Program-made: the position numbers and the translations under genes
Assembly: GCA_950096615.1 (NCBI GenBank)
Contig: CATNCP010000014.1
Location: 1 to 60,983, forward strand
DNA length: 60,983 bases
Source: an uncultured Kangiella sp.
GTDB lineage: Bacteria; Pseudomonadota; Gammaproteobacteria; Enterobacterales; Kangiellaceae
Direction of reading: 5' to 3'
In this document: one piece after another, positions 54,996 through 60,983 of the stretch
Numbering within the stretch: position 1 is the stretch's first letter
Layout: every line of letters starts with the position of its first letter
Notes under the pieces: generated by a model
What the model saw: only the letters and a program-made list of their open reading frames with translations
Databases searched by the model: none
Told to the model about the DNA's origin: nothing

Positions 54996-55763
54996 TCAGC
55001 AAATAGCCAGTTCGAACTCAAAGTCTTCCGCAACTGGCTTTAACTCGCTGTCAGTTTTTTCGATAAAGCGAATGCTGAAATAATGCTTAGAGCCGCTGAT
55101 CTCTGGAAAATAGCTTGAACTGCTTGGTAGCATGACCCGTAACAACTGTGGGTTACTGCGATTAGAAAGGCTGCTTTGGAAAACACCTTGTTTGCTCACT
55201 ACCGCCTCAAAAGCACCATTTTCTCTAAATAATCGCAATAAAATTTTAATGCATTGCGCTAAACCATCTAAATGCGAAAACCACTCTTTGAGACAGTTTT
55301 GCCGATATTCATGCGATTGATTTAAAAATAGATGTAGTTCCGGCAAATCAAAGCTACAGGTTCCGCCAGGCATACGGATGCGATTTTTGAGCATATCTAT
55401 GAAACGATCTGAGCGCAGTGTCGTGCCGAATTTTCCATGATAGCGGCTTAACCAATCGAGTAGCTGGTTGAGCTGCTCTAAAAACCGCTTTAATTTTAGT
55501 CCATCAATATAGGGGCTTTCTTCAAGTTGCTCGAAATGAAGCTTTTGTGCTTCAAGCTCTTTTATTAATTCGCCTTTAATATCGCCTCGGTCAAGACTAT
55601 CAAGAATTTCCCACAGGTTCCTCAGAGCACTCACATGGCAAATGGTTGACTCTTGTTCTCGTAAGTGTAACTGGATCGCGAAAAGTTGCTCCAAGCGAAG
55701 GTAGGTGCGTACCTGCTCACTCAACGGATGTTCGTAAAGAATTGACTCAACAGCTTCACTCAT
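54996..55763 (-). CDS. zapD: Cell division protein ZapD
   Basis: FtsZ-bundling protein of the cytoplasm (YacF family). The 255-residue product starts ILYEHPLSEQVRTYLRLEQLF, the hallmark of the family. It continues with a helical bundle (ESTICHVSALRNLWEILD), IRMPGGTCSFDLPELHLFL and a C-terminal beta domain. It lies downstream of coaE with a 4-bp gap, as in E. coli. Confidence 0.96.
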   Translation of the reverse strand: MSEAVESILYEHPLSEQVRTYLRLEQLFAIQLHLREQESTICHVSALRNLWEILDSLDRGDIKGELIKELEAQKLHFEQLEESPYIDGLKLKRFLEQLNQLLDWLSRYHGKFGTTLRSDRFIDMLKNRIRMPGGTCSFDLPELHLFLNQSHEYRQNCLKEWFSHLDGLAQCIKILLRLFRENGAFEAVVSKQGVFQSSLSNRSNPQLLRVMLPSSSSYFPEISGSKHYFSIRFIEKTDSELKPVAEDFEFELAIC

Positions 55764-55767
55764 AGAG

Positions 55768-56388
55768 TTAGCCCCTTGCTAAATCACGATATTGCTTGTC
55801 TAGATTTATAACTTGTTGTTTTAGTGATTGCAAATCTGAATTGTTACTGATGACATCGTCTGCGATCAATAAGCGCTCCTGACGACTGGCCTGAGCTCTA
55901 ATCAATGCATCAGCCTGCTCTGAAGAGCTGCTATCTCGTTGCATCAACCGTTCTCGCTGAACTGATTCAGTCGTATCAACCACTAATACCCTTCGATACT
56001 GCTTAGCTTCATTCGTTCCATAAATCGTTTCTGCATAAAGCGGTATAACGCTGATCGTATAAAGCTCCTTGCTCTCCTCAGACTCATCACGTAAAGATTT
56101 CATTTGACTTCGGATCATGGGGTGCAAAAGCTGATTAAGCCACTCCCGATCCTGCTTATTATGAAAGACTATACTACGCAGCGCTTTGCGGTTTAGAGAT
56201 CCATCATTATTGAGCACCTCTTTACCAAAATATTCTGTAACTGCCTTCAACCCTTCTGAGCCTATGGCCACAACTTCGCGGGCAATAACATCGGCATCAA
56301 TCACTGTAACACCCAGCTCTTCAAAATAGTGACTAGCGGCAGATTTACCGCTAGCAACTCCACCAGTTAAGACTATGTGGTAAGTCAT
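55768..56388 (-). CDS. coaE: Dephospho-CoA kinase
   Basis: Phosphorylates dephospho-CoA in the last step of CoA synthesis. The 206-residue protein has P-loop GGVASGKS at about 9-16, the motif VIDADVIAREVV, and the lid region MQRDSSSSEQADALIRAQASRQERL. Length equals E. coli CoaE. It follows pilD by 5 bp; the pilD-coaE-zapD order is widespread in gammaproteobacteria. Confidence 0.97.
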   Translation of the reverse strand: MTYHIVLTGGVASGKSAASHYFEELGVTVIDADVIAREVVAIGSEGLKAVTEYFGKEVLNNDGSLNRKALRSIVFHNKQDREWLNQLLHPMIRSQMKSLRDESEESKELYTISVIPLYAETIYGTNEAKQYRRVLVVDTTESVQRERLMQRDSSSSEQADALIRAQASRQERLLIADDVISNNSDLQSLKQQVINLDKQYRDLARG

Positions 56389-56393
56389 ATAAT

Positions 56394-57302
56394 TTAAGGA
56401 GCCAACAGGTTGAGATAATACTCAGTTAATGGCTGTCCCCAAACTAGGGTAATCCAACCAGCAATAGCAAGGAAAGGGCCGAAAGGTATGGTGTAATCAC
56501 GACCTTTCTTGTTGATAATCATCGCAATGATTCCAAGAATAGCTCCCGTTACCGTGGATAAGATAATAACAAGAGGGAGCATTTTAAACCCGACAAAAGC
56601 ACCAATGGCGGCTAACAGTTTAAAGTCACCATGCCCCATACCTTCTTTACCAGTAGCGATTTTAAATAACCAGTAAATCGACCATAGCACAAGATAACCA
56701 CATAAAGCGCCTATTACTGAAGACTTTAAATCCGGTGCAAAGCTTGGCTCTATCGCAGAAGGGTCTATGAACAGGAACAGTGATAGCCCCAGCCAAGTTA
56801 AAGGCAAGGTTAACTGGTCTGGAAGAATCTTATGGTCATAATCAATGAAACTGCCAATGATTAAGTAAGAAGTAAAGAGTAATGCAAATAGTAACAACCA
56901 ACTAAAACCAAGTACCCAGGCACACGTCGCAAAGGTGACAGCAGTCAATAGCTCTACAAATGGGTAACGAAAAGATATGCTTGTTTTACAAGAACGACAT
57001 TTGCCTCTAAGGACAAGCCAGCTAATAATAGGAATATTCTCAAGAGCGGTAATCTGATGACCACACTTGGGGCATGCCGAACGCGGTGTTACAAGCGTGT
57101 ATTTTTCTGGGAAGTCATCCTTTGGACAGCTAACTTCGCAGTTTGACTCCTTGAGTATCTCTGAAGCCGTTGCTCGCCACTCTCTATTTAAAATTTTAGG
57201 TAAGCGATGAATAACCACATTAAAAAAGCTACCAAAAAGCAAACCTAGTACAAAAACAAAACCTGCCAATAAAGGCAGGTTATTAGATAGTAATTCGATC
57301 AT
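56394..57302 (-). CDS. pilD: Type IV prepilin peptidase / N-methyltransferase
   Basis: A 302-residue inner-membrane aspartic protease that cleaves and N-methylates prepilins. It has the FGSFFNVVIHRLP segment, a zinc-type cytoplasmic loop with CPKCGHQ and CRSCKTS, and catalytic aspartates in GSFIDYDHKILPDQL and GMGHGDFKL. About eight TM segments are visible. It processes PilA encoded in the same cluster. Confidence 0.97.
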   Translation of the reverse strand: MIELLSNNLPLLAGFVFVLGLLFGSFFNVVIHRLPKILNREWRATASEILKESNCEVSCPKDDFPEKYTLVTPRSACPKCGHQITALENIPIISWLVLRGKCRSCKTSISFRYPFVELLTAVTFATCAWVLGFSWLLLFALLFTSYLIIGSFIDYDHKILPDQLTLPLTWLGLSLFLFIDPSAIEPSFAPDLKSSVIGALCGYLVLWSIYWLFKIATGKEGMGHGDFKLLAAIGAFVGFKMLPLVIILSTVTGAILGIIAMIINKKGRDYTIPFGPFLAIAGWITLVWGQPLTEYYLNLLAP

Positions 57303-57350
57303 ATATTATGCTTTTCTTTTATTAGAAATCTACTTTATTAATCGGACTCT

Positions 57351-58595
57351 TTAGAATGCATTACCCATCTGGAAGATTGGTAAGTACATCGCGATAACCA
57401 GCCCACCAACTACAACGCCAAGGAAAACTATTACAAATGGCTCAATTAAAGAACTGATACCATCAACTGCATCATCAACCTCTTGCTCATAGATATCAGC
57501 TACTTTCGACAGCATAGTATCTACAGCGCCAGACTCTTCACCAATAGCCACCATCTGATTCACCATATTTGGGAATACTCCGGTAGAGGTCATAGCCATA
57601 TTAATTTGTAAACCACTTGTTACATCTTCTTTAATTTTCATAATTGCTTCTTTATATACCGCGTTACCTGAAGCGCCGGCAGCGGAATCAAGCGCATCGA
57701 CTAAGGGAACACCAGCAGCAAACGTAGTTGCTAACGTTCGTGCATAACGTGCTACAGCAGCTTTTTGCACAAGAGGACCGAAAACGGGAAATTTTAATAG
57801 AATTTTATCTTTAATTGACCGAAATTGAGGTGACTTTTCATTGAGTTGTGAGTATGAAACAACAACGCCAATAATTATGAACAGATAAACCCACCAGTAC
57901 TCTTGAACATTTTCAGACATGCCTACTACCATTTGTGTGAAAGCAGGTAAATCAGCACCAGCACCTTGAAACAGGCTAGCAAACATGGGCACAACATAAA
58001 TTAAAAGTATCGCGGTAACGATTATTGAAACCACTACAACTGCAGCAGGATACATCATCGCTTTTTTAATTTTAGATTTTAAAGCTTCAGACTTTTCTTT
58101 ATACGTCGCAATACGATCTAGCATTTGCTCTAAAGTACCAGACTGTTCACCTGCATGAATTAGGTCACACACCAGATCATCAAAATATTTAGGGTGGCTA
58201 CGTAGAGCTGTGGCAAATGGATTTCCTGCTTCAACATCTTCTTTAACATTGAGTACTAGCTCTTGTACGCTTGCGTTTTCGTGCCCTTTCCCAATAATTT
58301 CAAACGATTGAACCAATGGCACTCCGGCTTTCATCATCGTTGCTAATTGTCTTAGGAATACGGCTATATCAACTGGCTTTATCGCTTTTTTTCCGCCTCC
58401 AAAGGAAGCAAAAAGATCAGCATTTACTGCTTTGGGCGTAATTCCTTGCTTCCTAAGAGCGGACTTAACTTCATCAGCATTCGTCGCTGGCATAGCTCCT
58501 TTAACTTTCTGCCCTTGTTTATTGACCCCTTTATACTGAAAGACTTTTTGCTTTTTCTGTTTAGATGTTTTGCGCTTTCTTACTGCAGTCGCCAT
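57351..58595 (-). CDS. pilC: Type IV pilus inner-membrane platform protein PilC
   Basis: A 414-residue inner-membrane protein (type II secretion F family) that couples the assembly ATPase to pilin insertion. It has a basic N-terminus, two GspF domains with AVFLRQLATMMKAGVPLVQSFEIIGKG and ARTLATTFAAGVPLVDALDSAAGASGN, and three TM segments, the last near VFLGVVVGGLVIAMYLPIF. It lies between pilB and pilD, the standard pilBCD order. Confidence 0.97.
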   Translation of the reverse strand: MATAVRKRKTSKQKKQKVFQYKGVNKQGQKVKGAMPATNADEVKSALRKQGITPKAVNADLFASFGGGKKAIKPVDIAVFLRQLATMMKAGVPLVQSFEIIGKGHENASVQELVLNVKEDVEAGNPFATALRSHPKYFDDLVCDLIHAGEQSGTLEQMLDRIATYKEKSEALKSKIKKAMMYPAAVVVVSIIVTAILLIYVVPMFASLFQGAGADLPAFTQMVVGMSENVQEYWWVYLFIIIGVVVSYSQLNEKSPQFRSIKDKILLKFPVFGPLVQKAAVARYARTLATTFAAGVPLVDALDSAAGASGNAVYKEAIMKIKEDVTSGLQINMAMTSTGVFPNMVNQMVAIGEESGAVDTMLSKVADIYEQEVDDAVDGISSLIEPFVIVFLGVVVGGLVIAMYLPIFQMGNAF

Positions 58596-58685
58596 GTTCG
58601 GTACCTTTAGCTCTAAGTTTTACCAATATAGCAAAAAAAAGTGATTTTCCTCAATAAAATAAACTAAATGTAGAATTTAGTGCCG

Positions 58686-60398
58686 CTAATCTTGAGTAAC
58701 ACGATTCACTTCTTCTAGACTGGTAGCCCCTAACTTAATTTTATTTAAGCCAGCTCTTCTGAGATCTGGTATGTTTTCTTTTCTAGCCTGATCTGCAATA
58801 TCAATAGCATTACCACCCTCCATGATAATACGTCCGGTAGCTTCAGACACAGGCATCACTTGGAATAAACCCACTCGACCTTTATAACCTAATGTGCATT
58901 TATCGCAACCTACCTGTTCGTAAACTGTGAGATCGTTCAGCTCTTCCTGCGTAAAACCCTCTTCCAACAATGCTTCATCCGGTAATTCTGATGGTTTCTT
59001 ACAATGCTCGCATAAACGTCTAGCTAATCGCTGCGCTACAACAAGGTTCACCGTAGTCGCAATATTAAATGGAGCAACCCCCATATTTACCAAACGAGTC
59101 AAAGTTTCTGGTGCAGAGTTGGTGTGTAAAGTAGAAAGTACCAAGTGCCCCGTCTGTGAGGCTTTAATGGCAATTTCAGCTGTTTCTAAATCACGAATCT
59201 CACCCACCAGTACAATATCAGGATCTTGACGTAAGAAAGCTCTTAATGCAGAAGCAAAAGTTAATCCTGCTTTAATATTCACATTTACCTGATTTACGCC
59301 AGCTAAGTTAATTTCTACAGGGTCTTCTGCCGTGGAAATATTTTTATGCTCGTCATTCAGTATATTAACGCCAGTATATAAGGTAACAGTCTTACCTGAA
59401 CCTGTAGGCCCTGTCACCAATACCATTCCCTGTGGTTTATTGATAGCAGTCATAAAATGCTTCTTTTGTTGTGGCTCAAATCCTAATGCATCAACACCCA
59501 GCATGGCGCTGGTAGGATCCAAAATACGCATAACAATTTTCTCACCAAACAATGTTGGCAAAGTATTCACACGAAAATCGATAGCTTTGGTTTTAGAAAG
59601 TTTTAGCTTTACACGACCATCTTGCGGAACTCGACGCTCAGAAATGTCTAAGTTGGATAATACTTTTAAACGAGCTGATATACGAGCTGATAGTTGAATT
59701 GGAGGGCTCGCCACCTCATGTAGTAAGCCATCAATACGAAAGCGTACACGGTATTTTTTCTCGTAAGGCTCAAAGTGTAAATCCGATGCGCCTTTGCGTA
59801 TCGCATCGACAAGCATCTTCTTTACAAACTTAACTACTGGAGCATCATCCCTTTCCCCACCTTCATCGATATCGCCACCTTGGGCATCATCGACAGCATC
59901 TAAATCAATGTTGTCCAAATCTGCATCATCAAAATCAGAAAGCGATTCACTTTCCTTTTCATCGATAAGTTTATTAACAAGCGAGTCTAGCTTCGATGGC
60001 TCGACTAACACCGCTTCGATAGAACAGTTTGTCTGAAATCGAACTTCCTCAAGACTTTTTAGATTTGTTGCATCAGCTACACCAACAAATAAACGAGTCC
60101 CTCTTTTGTACAATGGAAGCACACGGTGCTTTCGCATCATATTTAAGTCAATAATATCTTTAGGTAAGTTATCGGGGTTTATAGCATTAGCATCGAAATA
60201 CGGAGCGCCAAAATTTACTCCTTGAGCTTTAACAGCATCAGCGCCTTTTACCCAGCCAGCTGTTACCAGCCAGTCGATAAGGCCTATCCCTTCATCCTTG
60301 GCATTATCTATAGCCTCTTTAACTCGATCTTTTTCTATCAAGCCTTCTGCGACAAGCATATGAGCCAAACCTGTTAAGCCTGTTTCGACTAGAGCCAT
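58686..60398 (-). CDS. pilB: Type IV pilus assembly ATPase PilB
   Basis: A 570-residue hexameric ATPase that drives pilus extension. The N-terminal MshE-like domain (ALVETGLTGLAHMLVAEGLIEK) is followed by an acidic linker. The motor carries Walker A GPTGSGKT, the Asp box ISTAEDPVEINLAGVNQVNV, Walker B DIVLVGEIRD and the His box TGHLVLSTLHTNSA, and a zinc tetracysteine (CEHCKK and CDKC). ATG 60398 lies six bases after AAGGTG. A longer start at 60407 falls inside that site and is rejected. Confidence 0.97.
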   Translation of the reverse strand: MALVETGLTGLAHMLVAEGLIEKDRVKEAIDNAKDEGIGLIDWLVTAGWVKGADAVKAQGVNFGAPYFDANAINPDNLPKDIIDLNMMRKHRVLPLYKRGTRLFVGVADATNLKSLEEVRFQTNCSIEAVLVEPSKLDSLVNKLIDEKESESLSDFDDADLDNIDLDAVDDAQGGDIDEGGERDDAPVVKFVKKMLVDAIRKGASDLHFEPYEKKYRVRFRIDGLLHEVASPPIQLSARISARLKVLSNLDISERRVPQDGRVKLKLSKTKAIDFRVNTLPTLFGEKIVMRILDPTSAMLGVDALGFEPQQKKHFMTAINKPQGMVLVTGPTGSGKTVTLYTGVNILNDEHKNISTAEDPVEINLAGVNQVNVNIKAGLTFASALRAFLRQDPDIVLVGEIRDLETAEIAIKASQTGHLVLSTLHTNSAPETLTRLVNMGVAPFNIATTVNLVVAQRLARRLCEHCKKPSELPDEALLEEGFTQEELNDLTVYEQVGCDKCTLGYKGRVGLFQVMPVSEATGRIIMEGGNAIDIADQARKENIPDLRRAGLNKIKLGATSLEEVNRVTQD

Positions 60399-60442
60399 AA
60401 ACAACACCTTAGATTAGAATTTAGATAACAATTAATTAATAT

Positions 60443-60471
60443 ATATTTGAATAAAAAGAAAATAATGTCAA
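60443..60471 (-). promoter_or_regulatory. Candidate pilB promoter
   Basis: TTGACA (60471-60466) is a perfect -35. An AT-only stretch 17-20 bp downstream can supply the -10 (ATATAT-like). It lies just after the pilA terminator. Confidence 0.4.
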
Positions 60472-60489
60472 CGGAATAAAAGTCAGGCA

Positions 60490-60520
60490 AAAAAAAAGCG
60501 GGCAAGCCCGCTTTTTTTTT
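60490..60520 (-). terminator. Intrinsic terminator of pilA
   Basis: Stem GCGGGC/GCCCGC (60498-60511) between long A and T runs. It separates pilA from pilBCD. Confidence 0.93.
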
Positions 60521-60530
60521 AGAACAAATA

Positions 60531-60956
60531 TTATCTGCAGTTTGCAGGACGATATTTGTCAGGGAAGGTACCGCCTGTGCAGTCCCAACTAACACCGTTA
60601 TCTGATTCTGTTGGTTCAAAGATTAGAGTTCCTACTGCGTCAGCAGAGCCAAGGTTACCTAGAGTATAAGTAACTGTGCCGCCTGCAACAGCCGTATCTG
60701 CAGTCAAGTATTCGCTCTGTGCAGCAGCAACATTAATGCCCGCAGCATCTGCATCAGCTGGTAGTGCGCCAGTAGAGATATAGAATTCAGATACAGAGGT
60801 TTTATCTTTACCTGCGATTACTAACGCTTCAGATACTTTCGAGCGAATAGTAAAATCTTGATATGCTGGAATTGCAATTGCAGCCAAGATACCGATAATC
60901 GCGATTACGATCATTAATTCAATAAGGGTAAAACCCGCTTGTTTTTTAGTTTGCAT
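60531..60956 (-). CDS. pilA: Type IV major pilin PilA
   Basis: A 141-residue prepilin. An 8-residue basic leader ending in Gly is followed by the methylated-Phe segment FTLIELMIVIAIIGILAA, with Glu at mature position 5 as required for assembly. The C-terminal disulfide loop is formed by the two Cys in SWDCTGGTFPDKYRPANCR. GGAGAG precedes ATG 60956. It is the structural subunit for the PilBCD machinery downstream. The gene upstream is outside the window. Confidence 0.96.
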   Translation of the reverse strand: MQTKKQAGFTLIELMIVIAIIGILAAIAIPAYQDFTIRSKVSEALVIAGKDKTSVSEFYISTGALPADADAAGINVAAAQSEYLTADTAVAGGTVTYTLGNLGSADAVGTLIFEPTESDNGVSWDCTGGTFPDKYRPANCR

Positions 60957-60983
60957 GAGACTCTCTCCTATACATTTTGCAAA

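Noticed and set aside
60389-60619. Open frame overlapping the pilA end and the pilB start
   Set aside because: It crosses the pilA terminator, has low-complexity AT-rich translation and no ribosome site.

Overview
The window looks like chromosomal DNA of a marine gammaproteobacterium. Its protein sequences (FabB, RF2, LysS, AceE, MetE, PilA) are of gammaproteobacterial type, and the blocks nadC/ampD-ampE//aceE-aceF-lpd and prfB-lysS follow the order seen in E. coli. The many secreted or periplasmic peptidases (DUF885, M13, S9B DPP-IV, a 1770-residue S8 protease) plus a POT di/tripeptide transporter suggest a protein-degrading heterotroph such as Kangiella. The genus is an inference. I see no rRNA, tRNA, IS element, prophage or CRISPR array.

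Layout. 1-4.8 kb: 3' end of fabB, a small DUF3081-like gene, and the prfB-lysS operon, in which prfB needs a programmed +1 frameshift. A DUF4442 hotdog gene follows. 5-15.2 kb: a DUF885 lipoprotein peptidase, then a tightly packed minus-strand block alkB -> acuI/yhdH-like -> addB-like -> addA-like -> GNAT, mostly DNA repair. 15.3-19.8 kb: POT transporter, queF, rlmM and a small-domain methyltransferase, then a 505-bp tail-to-tail gap without genes. 20.3-29.1 kb: a giant S8 protease with GlyGly-CTERM tail, divergent from mipA/ompV-DUF3019-response regulator-histidine kinase. Four 10-bp-phased TTTGTACG repeats lie in the shared promoter region. 29.1-34.4 kb: an SpmA/SpmB-type membrane protein and three secreted proteins, two with DUF11 domains. 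34.6-45.6 kb: ttcA, thioesterase, M13 peptidase, metE with a MetJ-type operator and a structured leader, PQQ-type sugar dehydrogenase, DPP-IV, EamA transporter. 45.7-54.1 kb: lipoprotein, lpd, aceF, aceE, ampE, ampD, with no pdhR between ampE and aceE. 54.1-61 kb: nadC, zapD, coaE, pilD, pilC, pilB, pilA.

Most notable unexplained structure: three 120-121 bp imperfect palindromes (2761-2880, 4209-4329, 46233-46352). Each begins at or includes the stop codon of a minus-strand gene (prfB, DUF4442, lpd). Each is centred on a short hairpin whose stem sequence varies but keeps pairing, flanked by CGGAG on the left and TGA on the right.

Several starts were moved from the longest possible ORF on ribosome-binding-site evidence: prfB, metE, aceF (TTG), acuI (GTG), addA, ampD, pilB, the POT transporter and both lipoprotein/secreted proteins near 5 kb and 34 kb.
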